A DNA stretch of 53,162 bases, from the NCBI RefSeq assembly GCF_022340605.1, contig NZ_JAJDNQ010000084.1, positions 1 through 53,162 on the forward strand. The letters are read 5' to 3'. Below are positions 8,328 through 17,132 of this stretch, in pieces. This DNA is from Thiohalocapsa sp. (GTDB lineage Bacteria > Pseudomonadota > Gammaproteobacteria > Chromatiales > Chromatiaceae). Each line of letters opens with the position of its first letter. Within the stretch, counting starts at the first letter, position 1. A program made the position numbers and the translations under genes. The notes under the pieces are model-generated. The model was not told the origin of the DNA. It did not search any database and saw only the letters and a program-made list of their open reading frames with translations.

Positions 8328-9014
8328 TCAGGCGCCGCCGCTCATGGCGACGGCATCGGCGAGCGCGGCGCGGTCCAGCAGGTGTACGCCACGCGCCTGG
8401 ATCTCGTCGCGGACCCGCGCGTCGCTGTGCGGGTGCACCGGCCAGCACAGGTCCCAGAGGACATAGCTGGTGAAGCCGGCCGCCGCCGCGTCCTCGGCGG
8501 TCCACTTGACGCAGAAGTCCCGCGCCAGGCCGCAGCAGACGACCGCCACCACGCCGCGCTCACGCAGGTAGCCGGCGAGCCCCGTGGGCGCCCGCGCGCC
8601 GTTCGGACCATGGTTGTTGTGAAAGCCGCTGTAGGAGTCCGCCTGCGCGTCCATGCCCTTGCGCAGGATGGCCGCGAGCCGTGCAAGCGGCAGCCGCGGA
8701 TGCAGCTCGGCCCCCGGACTCCCCTGCACGCAGTGATCCGGCCACAGGGTCTGCGGGTAGCCGTGTACCTCGATGCCGTCGAAGGGGGCCCGGCCGGGGT
8801 GGCTGCTCGCGAAGGAGACATGGCCCGGCGGGTGCCAATCCTGCGTGGCCACCTGCAACGGCAGCAGGTCGGACTCCATCAGCCCGCGCACGGGGGCCAC
8901 CAGGCGCTCGCCGTGGTCCTCGGCACCCGCCACGGGCAGCGGCCCGCCGGGCATGAAGTCCGGCTGCATGTCGACGACGATGAGAGCGGTGCGGGCGGGG
9001 TCGATGGCGGACAT
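8328..9014 (-). CDS. pncA: nicotinamidase / isochorismatase family hydrolase
   Basis: A 228-residue enzyme that deamidates nicotinamide to nicotinate. The catalytic Asp is in VVDMQPDFMPGG, the metal-binding aspartate and histidines include TQDWHPPGHVSF, the catalytic lysine is in ILRKGMD, and the nucleophilic cysteine is in CCGLARDFCVKW. NHGPNGARAPTGLAGYL is also typical of nicotinamidases. The frame remains open far upstream, but MSAIDPARTALIVVDMQ is the normal N-terminus of the family and was taken as the start. It is transcribed divergently from pncB, giving a compact nicotinamide-to-nicotinate-mononucleotide salvage pair. Confidence 0.92.
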   Translation of the reverse strand: MSAIDPARTALIVVDMQPDFMPGGPLPVAGAEDHGERLVAPVRGLMESDLLPLQVATQDWHPPGHVSFASSHPGRAPFDGIEVHGYPQTLWPDHCVQGSPGAELHPRLPLARLAAILRKGMDAQADSYSGFHNNHGPNGARAPTGLAGYLRERGVVAVVCCGLARDFCVKWTAEDAAAAGFTSYVLWDLCWPVHPHSDARVRDEIQARGVHLLDRAALADAVAMSGGA

Positions 9015-9402
9015 GGCGGCGTCGGCGTTCGGGTTTCCGGGCGTGGACTGGCGCTGATACCCGATGCGCTGCAAACCGAGCGCCAAGGTATTGCGTCCGG
9101 GACCGGCGGTCGGTTCAGGCGCGCAGCGGTCGTGCGAGGCTTGCGGCCGGGCGTGCGCCGCGGTGTTTTTGCGCCGGCTGCCGGTGGCTATAAACCTAGA
9201 AAGAGCGACTGACCGCTTCCAAAGCGCATCGAAATGCCCGTGGTTGTTGGATTGGTCCGCCGTGGCGGACGTCCCGGCGCCGGCATCCGCTTTGCAGCGC
9301 GCTGGAGAGGTCGGAGGAGCGCCCGGGGGCGCCCGTCCGCTCGGCCCCAGCCGTTGCCTTATCGTCGCGTCTCGCCAAAGAACCACACGACCCGGAGCCC
9401 AG
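9015..9402. other. divergent pncA/pncB intergenic region
   Basis: This 388-base spacer separates the divergent NAD-salvage genes. A TATAAA at 9189-9194 with a T-rich TTTTTG 17 bases upstream could be a weak sigma-70 promoter toward pncB. No obvious palindromic operator for an NAD regulator was seen. The open frames crossing it are extensions of the two genes and look non-coding. Confidence 0.4.
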
Positions 9403-10782
9403 ATGATCCCCGCCAACGCCCTGCTGCTGACGGACTTCTACGAGTTGGCCATGCTGGAGGCGTACTACGCCCAAGGCATGGAGGAGGAGGCCGTGTTCGA
9501 CTTCCACGTCCGCGCGCTGCCGCCGGGCTATGGCTATCTGGTGGCCGCGGGTCTGGCGCAGGTGCTGGAGATGCTGCGCGACGCCCGCTTCAGCGACGAG
9601 GAATTGGCGTGGCTCCGTGACAGCGGCCGCTTCGGCGACGACTTCGTGGACTATCTCAGCGGCTTCCGCTTTGCCGGCAGCGTCGACGCCATGGCGGAGG
9701 GCACGGTGTTCTTCCCGGACGAGCCGGTACTCAGGGTCACGGCGCCCATGCCCCAGGCGCAACTGGTCGAGACCCGCATCATCAACCTGCTCCAGTACCA
9801 GACGCTGGTGGCCACCAAGGCCAGCCGCTGCGTCAGCGCCGCGCCGGACAAGCTCTTGGTCGACTTCGGCCTGCGGCGGGCGCACGGCGCGGAGGCGGGG
9901 CTGCTGGCGGCGCGGGCGAGCTGGCTCGGCGGCTTCGCCGGCACCTCCGCGGTGCTGGCCGGGCCGCGCTTCGGCGTGCCGCTCTACGGCACCATGGCGC
10001 ACTCGTTCATCGAGGCCCACGACGACGAGATGGCGGCCTTCGAGCGCTTCGCCCGGGCGCGTCCGGACGGCCTGGTGCTGCTCATCGACACCTACGACAC
10101 CGAGGGCGCCGCGCGCCGGCTGCCGGAGCTCGCCGGGCGGCTCGCCCGCGACGGCATTAGCATTCATTCCGTGCGGCTGGACAGCGGCGACCTCGCCGAG
10201 CACGCGCGGCGCGTGCGGCGCATCCTGGACGACGGCGGGCTGTCCTCGGTGCAGATTTTTGCCAGCGGCGGCCTCGACGAGCACGGCGTGGTGGCGCTGC
10301 TGGCGGACGGTGCGCCCATCGACGGCTTCGGCATTGGCAGCAAGCTCGACACCGCCGCCGACAGTCCGTACCTCGACTGCGCCTACAAGCTCTGTGAGTA
10401 CGCCGGCACACCGCGCCGCAAGCACTCCGAGCACAAGGCCACCTGGCCAGGCCGCAAACAGGTGCTGCGCCACTACGACGCGCGCGGCCGCATGACCGGC
10501 GACCGCGTGCAGCGGGAGGATGAGCCGGCGGGCGACGGCGAGCTGCTGCTGCGGCGCGTCATGGACCACGGCGAGATCGTCGCGCCGCTGCCGACCCTGG
10601 CGGAGTCGCGCGCGCACTGCGCGGCTCAGCTCGACCGCCTGCCGCCTGCGCTGCGCGCGCTGGATGCGGCGCCGAGCTACCCGGTGGAAATCTCGGACCG
10701 CGTCCGGGCGCTGGCGCGCGAGGCCGATGTTCGCATCGAGGAGCACCAGCGCGCCGGCGGCGTGTGGCGGCCATCGTCCTGA
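9403..10782 (+). CDS. pncB: nicotinate phosphoribosyltransferase
   Basis: A 459-residue enzyme that joins nicotinate and PRPP to form nicotinate mononucleotide in NAD salvage. Recognisable family features are the N-terminal LLTDFYELAMLEAY, FDFHVRALP and FGLRRAHG. The active-site region YGTMAHSFIEAHDDE holds the histidine that is phosphorylated in the ATP-stimulated reaction. LLIDTYDT, VRLDSGDLAEHARRVR and FGIGSKLDT also match. The length and the YELAMLEAYY opening place it with the longer pncB homologues of actinobacteria and some proteobacteria. GGAG lies seven bases upstream of the chosen ATG, and the open frame before it has no support. It pairs with the divergent nicotinamidase. Confidence 0.93.
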   Translation: MIPANALLLTDFYELAMLEAYYAQGMEEEAVFDFHVRALPPGYGYLVAAGLAQVLEMLRDARFSDEELAWLRDSGRFGDDFVDYLSGFRFAGSVDAMAEGTVFFPDEPVLRVTAPMPQAQLVETRIINLLQYQTLVATKASRCVSAAPDKLLVDFGLRRAHGAEAGLLAARASWLGGFAGTSAVLAGPRFGVPLYGTMAHSFIEAHDDEMAAFERFARARPDGLVLLIDTYDTEGAARRLPELAGRLARDGISIHSVRLDSGDLAEHARRVRRILDDGGLSSVQIFASGGLDEHGVVALLADGAPIDGFGIGSKLDTAADSPYLDCAYKLCEYAGTPRRKHSEHKATWPGRKQVLRHYDARGRMTGDRVQREDEPAGDGELLLRRVMDHGEIVAPLPTLAESRAHCAAQLDRLPPALRALDAAPSYPVEISDRVRALAREADVRIEEHQRAGGVWRPSS

Positions 10783-11117
10783 CGCGCTTGTTTCCCGCGG
10801 GCGCACGCGCACCACGCCAAGGAGATTGGGCAAGTATGGGTCGCAACGTCGAAATCGAGCGGACCGTCGGGCCGACGCAGGAGGCCCGACGAGCAGGCGG
10901 TGGGGCACGCGCTGTGTCGGGCTTCGTTCCTCAGCGCCCAGCTACACCGAATACTTGCCCAGTTTCCAAACCTCGGCGTCGAAAACAGGATCGGGGCCAC
11001 TAACGAATTCGCTCCCGAAATCGATAGCGGCCCCGATGGCAGGCAACTCGGATGTGTTGCCGGCGACTGAGGAATATGCACGGCCATGCCGCCGCTTCGC
11101 CTCATCGCCGGACGGCG
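10783..11117. other. intergenic region with a family B composite palindrome
   Basis: No gene is supported here. Outer arms TGGGCAAGTAT (10827-10837) and its exact complement (10951-10961) enclose an inner hairpin with arms GTCGGGCC and GGCCCGAC (10866-10890) and an additional unpaired GTCGGGCTTCG half. The flank CAACGTCGAAATCGAGCG resembles the one at about 25056. The remaining 150 bases before the PilZ stop codon show no coding signal on which the two strands agree. Confidence 0.55.
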
Positions 11118-11687
11118 TCAGTAGTGGCGCGGCTGCACGGCATCGGCCTCGGTCTGCGCTGGGTTCGGGACATGGTCCGCGCTGTGGTGCGATCTGGACA
11201 CCTGTCTGAGCGTGGCATCGGCGACGGCATTCGGGCGGATCGGCGGGCGGATCGGCGAGCTCGCACGCAGCAGGCGCCGCAGCGCGTCCTGCGCCTGGGC
11301 GTCGAGCCGGCGGAACAGCAGTCCGACACCCTCGGCCGTGCGGTACAGGATCAGCGATGGTAGCCGGATGCCGCGCTCGCCCTCGGTGCAACGGGCCATG
11401 AGCCGCACGTCCACGCAGCCCTCGCGTTTTGGCCGCTGGTGGGTCTCGACGAACATGCCGTGGGGGCCGATGCTCGTGGCCGTGCCGCAGGCGCAGGCAC
11501 CGTCGGGAAAATGGAGGCCCACAGGGATGGCGATCGCGCAGTGTGGCTGCTGTGGCGGCGGCTGATGGCCGTCGCCGAGCCTGGTCTTGGCGCCGGCAGC
11601 CGCTCCGCCGAGTGTCCCGGCGGTGAGCCGGGGCGGTCTGGTCTGGCGCCCGTTCTCGTTCATGTTCCCGCTCATGTTCATGTTCAT
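11118..11687 (-). CDS. PilZ domain protein with degenerate c-di-GMP motif
   Basis: A 189-residue protein. Residues roughly 50-145 resemble PilZ: a strand in IPVGLHFPDG, the ATSIGPHGMFVET turn that corresponds to the D/N-x-S-x-x-G signature, and a closing YRTAEGVGLLFRRLD strand. The arginine-rich RxxxR element that normally grips c-di-GMP is not evident before the first strand, so binding may be lost or altered. The N-terminal 45 residues are Asn/Met- and Pro-rich, and a Pro/His-rich tail follows the domain, both probably disordered. The first of four closely spaced methionines was chosen because it overlaps the upstream stop as ATGA, implying coupling with the DUF1269-like gene. Confidence 0.68.
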   Translation of the reverse strand: MNMNMSGNMNENGRQTRPPRLTAGTLGGAAAGAKTRLGDGHQPPPQQPHCAIAIPVGLHFPDGACACGTATSIGPHGMFVETHQRPKREGCVDVRLMARCTEGERGIRLPSLILYRTAEGVGLLFRRLDAQAQDALRRLLRASSPIRPPIRPNAVADATLRQVSRSHHSADHVPNPAQTEADAVQPRHY

Positions 11688-12397
11688 GGCCGCCCGCGGA
11701 CTACATCCGCGACGCCGGTGAAGGGCAGTTCCCACACGGCCGTGGGCTGGACGTGGCTCTCGGTGCCACCGGCTGGCGCGCGATTCAGCAGCGGGCACCA
11801 GAGCAGTGGGCGCCAGCGTGCCGCCTCCTGCGGCGCCATCAGCAGCAGCACTACGGTCTCGCCGTCGGCCAGACGCCGGCGCATGCCGTCGACCCAGAAC
11901 GCGGGAATGCCCAGCCGATGGATAGCCGCTGCCAACCATTGTGCGGCGCCGGCCGTTAGCGCGCCGCCCGCGCCGGTGCCTGCTTCGGTGCCCACGGCGG
12001 CGTTGGTCAGCGTCGCCACCAGTGGCCCGGCCGCCATCACAGGGCCGATGCCGGGCAGTACGAACAGGCCGGCGGCGCCACCCAGGAGGCCGAAGATCCC
12101 ACCCCAGAAAGCGCCAGATCCGCCCCAGCCGCGCATGCGCTCGCCAACGCCGGAATAGTAGACACCGAGCGGGCGGTTGCCACCGGCGTCCGCGCGGCCG
12201 AGCACGGACACGCGGTGCATGGGAACGTCGCCGCGCATGAGCACAATCAGATGCCGGTGGGCGGCGTCGGCGTCAGCGTAGAAGGCGGCGAGCGCGATAC
12301 TCGCGATGTCTGCTTGGCCTGCCGCATCGGCGCAGGCCTCGTCATCCTCGATGAGGTCGTCGTCGGTGAATTGGCGCAGCGCTTGGTGGTAGGTCAT
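11684..12397 (-). CDS. DUF1269-like glycine-zipper membrane protein
   Basis: A 237-residue protein. Its core VSVLGR...GVYYSGVGERMRGWGGSGAFWGGIFGLLGG followed by LFVLPGIGPVMAAGPL and a Gly/Ala-rich second helix matches the DUF1269/general-stress-protein-like family. A hydrophobic hairpin with closely spaced glycines inserts into or folds against the membrane. A C-terminal alpha/beta segment (IHRLGIP...GETVVLLLMAP) is also typical. Function is unknown, and members are often stress-associated. MTYHQALRQFTDDDL was taken as the start because the extension upstream is compositionally different. The gene ends in an ATGA overlap with the PilZ gene. Confidence 0.65.
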   Translation of the reverse strand: MTYHQALRQFTDDDLIEDDEACADAAGQADIASIALAAFYADADAAHRHLIVLMRGDVPMHRVSVLGRADAGGNRPLGVYYSGVGERMRGWGGSGAFWGGIFGLLGGAAGLFVLPGIGPVMAAGPLVATLTNAAVGTEAGTGAGGALTAGAAQWLAAAIHRLGIPAFWVDGMRRRLADGETVVLLLMAPQEAARWRPLLWCPLLNRAPAGGTESHVQPTAVWELPFTGVADVVRGRP

Positions 12398-13443
12398 ATT
12401 GTCTGTCGTTCGGGCACTTGTGACTGATTGGACCGGTACTTCCGCTACCCTTGTAAGGCAAAGGCCGTACCAGCCCTGCCCAAGTGCGTAACCGTGCGCG
12501 GTTGCTGACGTGCGGTCGTTACGCACGGGGAGACCGGCGCATAGCACCCGCTCACCGGTGCATTTGCTGCGGGTAGCTGTGGAAATTCACCCGTGCCGAC
12601 ACCGACCCTGCCCAGGTGCTGCGCCCGGGGCTCGGTTGGGCGCTTCTCCCTTTCACACGGTCAGGCGCCGTACCTCCGGGGCCGGCCTGCGCGCGCCGGC
12701 GCGCCGCTCCTCGCCGCGGCCTCGGCCCCGGGCAGCACCAGCGCGGCGCGCTGCTCGGACTGGGGCTCGAAGACGATTGCTCACCGTCGTCGGCGATGTG
12801 CATGGCGCGGCGCCGTTGGGCGGTTGCTGTCGGCAGGACCCGGCTTGTGCTTGTGCTTGAGAGTAAGCAAGAGACGGGCCAGGCGCGCTGGCGGGCGACG
12901 GCATGCGCGAGCGGTTGTACAGGTTCATCTCGGCACCGCGGTGCGAAAACAGCGCCGCGGTTTGCCTGGAGAGCGCCTGGTCGCGGACGTTGACGCCGCC
13001 GCCCTTGGTCGCCGACGAAAATGCGGATACCACGCGGTGGCACCCGGATCTCTTCGGCCTTGCGCCGGCCGACCGCCCCAGGCTGTGACTTGTCGCTGGC
13101 CGGCTGCTCGCTTGGTTTCGATGCGGGCGTGGCTCGCGCTCGATCGACCCGACATGCCCGCCGAGGGCGGTCGTGCGGCAGGTCTCAATGGCGTGCGGCG
13201 CGCGGCCCTGCTCGAAGCTCAGGGTGTATTTCGCGCGGTAGGCGTCGCCGTACGCGCAAGGTCCGCAAGGTATTGGCTCGGGAACAGGGGGGACGCTCGC
13301 CGCGTCCGAAGGGGAAGCACCGCGCCCGAGGCTGGGTACATGGGGTCGGCTCTTGCGCTCAAGCATCCGGAAATGAGCCACACTGGCGCCTGTGGCGGAC
13401 AAGTGACGTGCTGTCTTCGGTGTTCCGCGAGCACCGATTGGCA
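12398..13443. other. 1-kb gene-poor region with degraded DNA
   Basis: No intact gene is supported. The open frames here are arginine/proline/alanine-rich on every strand, the usual appearance of non-coding high-GC DNA. Two things stand out: an exact nine-base inverted pair GTGCGTAAC/GTTACGCAC at 12484-12526, upstream of the DUF1269-like gene, and a transposase remnant at about 13151-13258. The base composition is somewhat less GC-rich than the neighbouring genes. It looks like a graveyard for an old insertion beside mutM. Confidence 0.5.
13151..13258 (-). pseudogene. IS91-type transposase N-terminal fragment
   Basis: About 35 codons on the minus strand read AYGDAYRAKYTLSFEQ followed by GRAPHAIETCRTTALGGHV. 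This resembles the start of IS91-family transposases, where a GxAxRxxxxLSxxQ..xxAIxxCRTxALGGHV block leads into the cysteine-rich zinc finger. Immediately after GGHV the frame is lost and the expected C..C..YNSCRNRHCPKC finger is not found in that frame. No terminal oriT/ter-like ends were recognised. It is a decayed relic and the identification rests on this one block. Confidence 0.45.
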
Positions 13444-14259
13444 TTAGCGCTGACACCGCGGGCAATAGAAGCTGGAGCGCTGGCCGATGCGCTGCTGGCG
13501 GATTGGCGTGCCGCAGGTGGGGCAGGGTAGGCCGGTGCGGCCGTAGACCCGGAGCGCGCGGGCGAAGTAGCCGGGGTTGCCGTCTTCCTGCACGAAGTCC
13601 CGCAGGCTGGTGCCGCCCTCGGCGATGGCGGCGGTGAGGACGGTCTTGATGGCGGCGGCGAGGCGCTGGTAGCGCGGCAGTGCGATGCGCCCGGCGGGGC
13701 GGTGCGGGTGTATGCCGGCGCGGTGCAGGGCCTCGCTGGCGTAGATGTTGCCGACGCCGACGACGACGTGGCTGTCCATGATGAAGGTCTTCACCGGGGC
13801 GCGACGGCCGCGGCTCAGGCGGTGCAGGTAGGCGCCGTCGAAGGCTGGTGACAGGGGCTCGGGTCCGAGGGAGGCGAGCAGTGGATGGGCCTCGACCGGC
13901 GGCTCGGCCCAGTGCAGGCTGCCGAAGCGCCGCGGGTCCCGGAGCCGGAGGCAGCGGCCGTTGTCCAGCACGAGGTCGATGTGGTCGTGCGGTCCCGGCG
14001 GCGTGTCCGCGGGCAGCACCCGCAGGCTGCCGGACATGCCGAGGTGCAGGATCAGCGAGCCGTGCTCCAGTTCCAGGAGCAGGTACTTGGCGCGCCGGGC
14101 GAGTGCCGTGATGCGCTGGCCCGCCACCACGGCGTCGACGCTCTCCGGTACCGGCCAGCGCAGCCGCCGCTCGCGGGCGACGAGCCGCAGGATGCGCCTG
14201 TTGGCGAGGTGCGGCGCGATGCCGCGCAGGGCGGTCTCGACCTCGGGCAGCTCGGGCAT
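13444..14259 (-). CDS. mutM: formamidopyrimidine-DNA glycosylase
   Basis: A 271-residue base-excision repair enzyme that removes 8-oxoguanine and ring-opened purines. All key features are present. The mature N-terminus [12 protein letters not shown] carries the catalytic proline and glutamate. The beta-elimination lysine lies in [29 protein letters not shown] and [18 protein letters not shown] (helix-two-turn-helix) follow. The C-terminal zinc finger is [11 protein letters not shown]...YCPRCQR. The length equals that of characterised MutM. It lies 48 bases downstream of the DUF4340 gene on the same strand and is probably the last gene of that transcript. Confidence 0.96.
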   Translation of the reverse strand: MPELPEVETALRGIAPHLANRRILRLVARERRLRWPVPESVDAVVAGQRITALARRAKYLLLELEHGSLILHLGMSGSLRVLPADTPPGPHDHIDLVLDNGRCLRLRDPRRFGSLHWAEPPVEAHPLLASLGPEPLSPAFDGAYLHRLSRGRRAPVKTFIMDSHVVVGVGNIYASEALHRAGIHPHRPAGRIALPRYQRLAAAIKTVLTAAIAEGGTSLRDFVQEDGNPGYFARALRVYGRTGLPCPTCGTPIRQQRIGQRSSFYCPRCQR

Positions 14260-14307
14260 GTCAGCGTGCCACCCGGCGGCGAGGCGCGGCGTGTGGTTGG
14301 CGCGGGC

Positions 14308-15522
14308 TCACGGGTGGAGCTTCTCGGTGCGCAGTGGGATTTCCGGCTCGCCGTTGGCGGGCAGCGTCGGCGGCATGTCCTGTGCCGGTGCGAAGGGGTC
14401 GCTACCGTCCCGTGGCAGCGCGGACCGATCCGGTGGCCGTGCCGGGGCGAGGTCGCGGAGGTTGGGGATTGCGGCCGTGGGGCGTTGCTCGACGGGCTCG
14501 GTGCCGGGCGCGGGTGGGGCGACGCGCTCAATTGGGAGCGGGTGAGTTGCCGGATTCGGCGGCGCGCTCGGTGACCCGGGCGGGCTCGGCATGGCGCGGA
14601 CTGCATCCACGGCCGGCGCGGGTGCCGGGCGCTGAGCAGGCGTGTTCCGTGCGGGTATGCTGATCTGCCGCGGCGGGGACGCCGTTCCCACGCGCTGATC
14701 GGGCGGGGTCTGCGCGGGCTTTGTGGTTCCGCGCCTGCCCGGCGCTGGCCAGTCTCGCACGGCATCCAGCGGCGGTGCGGCGAACAGCCAGCTCAGCTCC
14801 GCGTCGAGCCGGGTCCAGCGGGTGCCGCCGTCGCTGACCAGAAAGTCGAGGCCGTCGCCGCCGTCCTCGGAGCCGACGTGCAGCAGCCGCCCGGCGAGGG
14901 CGTCATCGAGCGCCGTCTTGGGTGTCTCCACCCGAACTGCCTCGACATCGGCCAGCGGCGCCAGCGCGCCGGCCGTCAGCGGCGTGCCGTCCAGGTCACC
15001 GAGCCCGGGGCTGAAGCCCGCCGGCAGCAGGCGGCGGCTCACCAGCTCGATGGTGGGCGTCATGAGTCGCGGCAGGAAGCGGTCGTCGATCAGGTGCACC
15101 ATGTCGCCCACCTGCACGTAGCGCTGGGCGGCCACCGGCTCGGTGCCGCCGAAGCGCAGCTCCAGCCCGTTCAGCAGGATGCGTACCGGGGCCGGCTCCA
15201 GGCCCAGCTCGGCGAGGTCGAGCCCCGCCGCCGGCAGGGTGCGCCAGACCTGCGCCTGCGCCACCGGCAGCAGCTTCGCGACCGCGTCGTCGCTGGCCGC
15301 CACCGCGAAGGGCGCGAGCATCTGCCAGCGGTCGTCCTCGCGCCGCAGTCGCACCGCGGGCTCGCCGGCGCGGTATAGCTCGATGTCCATGACCTCGTCC
15401 GGCGCCAGCGCCGTGAGCCGGGTCCGGCGCAGCTCTTCGCGCTTGTCGAGCTGTGCGGCGAGGATCAGCAGGGCCAGTACGGCGAGCAGCGCCAGATTGA
15501 CGAGCCAGCGGTGCGCGAGCAT
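14308..15522 (-). CDS. DUF4340 domain protein (ABC-transporter associated)
   Basis: A 404-residue protein with one N-terminal transmembrane helix (about residues 8-24, LVNLALLAVLALLILAA) and a large, probably periplasmic, beta-rich region typical of DUF4340. Such genes usually sit after GldA/F/G-like ABC genes, as here. From about residue 260 the sequence becomes a long Pro/Ala/Arg-rich tail that does not resemble the domain and is likely disordered. Its stop is 48 bases before mutM. Its start overlaps the GldG-like stop by one base (TGATG). The function of the complex in non-gliding bacteria is unknown. Confidence 0.75.
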   Translation of the reverse strand: MLAHRWLVNLALLAVLALLILAAQLDKREELRRTRLTALAPDEVMDIELYRAGEPAVRLRREDDRWQMLAPFAVAASDDAVAKLLPVAQAQVWRTLPAAGLDLAELGLEPAPVRILLNGLELRFGGTEPVAAQRYVQVGDMVHLIDDRFLPRLMTPTIELVSRRLLPAGFSPGLGDLDGTPLTAGALAPLADVEAVRVETPKTALDDALAGRLLHVGSEDGGDGLDFLVSDGGTRWTRLDAELSWLFAAPPLDAVRDWPAPGRRGTTKPAQTPPDQRVGTASPPRQISIPARNTPAQRPAPAPAVDAVRAMPSPPGSPSAPPNPATHPLPIERVAPPAPGTEPVEQRPTAAIPNLRDLAPARPPDRSALPRDGSDPFAPAQDMPPTLPANGEPEIPLRTEKLHP

Positions 15523-17132
15523 CAGGCAAGCCCCCGCCGCCAGCGCACGAGCAGCCCTGCGCCAAGCAACAGCAGCGGCAGCGCCACCACGGCGCCCGCG
15601 GAGATGGCCCAGGTACGGGCGGTGGACAGGGTGAAGTTGTCCCGGTCGTCGGCCGCGGGCGGCGGCGTGATCAGGTCCTCCAGTCCGGTGAGCCAGCGCG
15701 CCATGCGCAGCGCCAGGCTGCGGTTCGCGGCGGTGGCGAGATAGGCGTTGCTGGCGAAGTCGCCGTCGCCCACCACGATGACGCGCTGCTCGGGTGCCGG
15801 CCGCGGGGCGGCGTTGTCGGGCTCATCATCATCATCGGATGTGCTGGCCGCGGCGGGCGCGTCGGCGCCTGCCCGTGGCTGCGGCCGGGTCAGGACCATG
15901 GCCAGCGGTAGCGGACCGGACTCCTCGCCCGCGGGCGGGTTGCGCGTGATCTCGCCGCGGATGGGGCCGGTCTCGTTCCAGCTCTGCGGGCCGCTGGTGA
16001 GGGTCGTGTCCAGCAGCCAGCCGGGGGCGGCGGTGACCTGGAAGGCGAGGCTGCCGGGCAGCACCGCCGGTCGCTTCAGGTCGCGGCCGAGGGCGTGCGC
16101 GGGCCAGTCGTCGATGACGGCGAAGGTAGGGTCGTCGAAGCCGAGCTCGGCCGCCTTCGCATCCACCACCACGCCCGGCAGCGGGCGGACGCCGAGGTAG
16201 GTGGCCAGCGGTTTCAGGCCCATCAGGTCGCCCGTGGCGTCGCTGCGCTCGGCAGCGGAGCCAGAGCCCGGGTCCATCAGCCAAAGCAGGTTGCCGCCGG
16301 CCTCCAGGTAGTGCACCAGCGCCTCCGCCTCGCCGGGGAACAGGGCGATGGATGGCGTCGAGATCACCAGCAGGTCGGTATTGGCCGGCACGCTGCCGGC
16401 GCTGGCTAGGTCCAGCGGCTGCAGCCGGAAGCCGCGCTGGCGCAGCAGCTGGGCGAAGCGGCCGATGTCCGGCGCCGCGGCGCCGGCGCTCGCGCGCTCG
16501 CCATGGCCCTCCAGCACCGCGACCCAGGGCGCCCGGGGCAGGGCGAGGCGGGCGATGGCGCTGGAGAGGGTGCCCTCGCTCAGCGCCGTCAGGCTCTCGC
16601 GGCGGCCGTGGAATTCCAAGAGCACCTGCCCGAGCAGGTGCACGTCCGCATCCCGGGCGCGCTCCGGCGCGCGCTGCGGGTCCACCCAGTGGATCTCCAG
16701 GTCCGGACGCTGTCTGTGGTATCGGGCGAGCAACTGCTCGACGGCGCGCCCGACGGGGTGCTCGCGCGGCGCGAAGACGGTGATGGATAGCGGCGGGCCA
16801 TCGGCGGGCAGGCGCTCCAGCACGGCGATGCTTTCGGGCGTCAGGCTGTTGCGGGCGGTACTGGTCCAGTCGAAGTAGTCGTCGTGCCGCGCCGCGAGCC
16901 AGCCGGCCGTCAGCACGATGGCCAACAGCAGCAGCGCGAACACGCCGTCAGCGGCGGTGCGGTGCAGGCGCCGCCAGGGCAGGGCGCGGGGATGTGGGCG
17001 CGCGCCTGACCCGGAGCCCGGGGGTGGCTCGGGCGTCGGCGCTTGCGCCGTGGGCGCCGGGTCCGGCGTATCCGCCGGCTCGCCCGTGGCGATCGAGTCC
17101 AGCCCCTCCGCCGTGAGGTGGGGCGTGCTCAT
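15522..17132 (-). CDS. GldG-like ABC-type auxiliary transport protein
   Basis: A 536-residue protein. A Pro-rich N-terminal tail of about 60 residues is followed by a transmembrane helix (GVFALLLLAIVLTAGWLAA). An extracytoplasmic alpha/beta domain starts with YFDWTSTARNSLTPESIAVL, which is characteristic of the GldG/ABC_transp_aux family. Later motifs include LLVISTPSIALFPGEAEALV and GGNLLWLMDPG. A second helix closes the C-terminus (ISAGAVVALPLLLLGAGLLV). An acidic SDDDDEPD loop interrupts the domain. MSTPHLTAEGL was selected as the start because its ATG overlaps the permease stop (ATGA). It belongs to the four-gene ABC operon. Confidence 0.8.
   Translation of the reverse strand: MSTPHLTAEGLDSIATGEPADTPDPAPTAQAPTPEPPPGSGSGARPHPRALPWRRLHRTAADGVFALLLLAIVLTAGWLAARHDDYFDWTSTARNSLTPESIAVLERLPADGPPLSITVFAPREHPVGRAVEQLLARYHRQRPDLEIHWVDPQRAPERARDADVHLLGQVLLEFHGRRESLTALSEGTLSSAIARLALPRAPWVAVLEGHGERASAGAAAPDIGRFAQLLRQRGFRLQPLDLASAGSVPANTDLLVISTPSIALFPGEAEALVHYLEAGGNLLWLMDPGSGSAAERSDATGDLMGLKPLATYLGVRPLPGVVVDAKAAELGFDDPTFAVIDDWPAHALGRDLKRPAVLPGSLAFQVTAAPGWLLDTTLTSGPQSWNETGPIRGEITRNPPAGEESGPLPLAMVLTRPQPRAGADAPAAASTSDDDDEPDNAAPRPAPEQRVIVVGDGDFASNAYLATAANRSLALRMARWLTGLEDLITPPPAADDRDNFTLSTARTWAISAGAVVALPLLLLGAGLLVRWRRGLA

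Noticed and set aside
10942..11391. Minus-strand frame whose tail reads like protein (AAIDFGSEFVSGPDPVFD)
   Set aside because: It overlaps the PilZ gene in another frame, its last residues are coded by the arm of a palindromic repeat, and most of it is Pro/Ala/Arg-rich. It could be a remnant, but there is no family match to support it.
12653..13465. Possible 270-codon gene on the minus strand
   Set aside because: Only a 35-codon block resembles a protein (IS91 transposase). The rest is low-complexity and crosses what look like frame breaks, so only the fragment was annotated as a relic.
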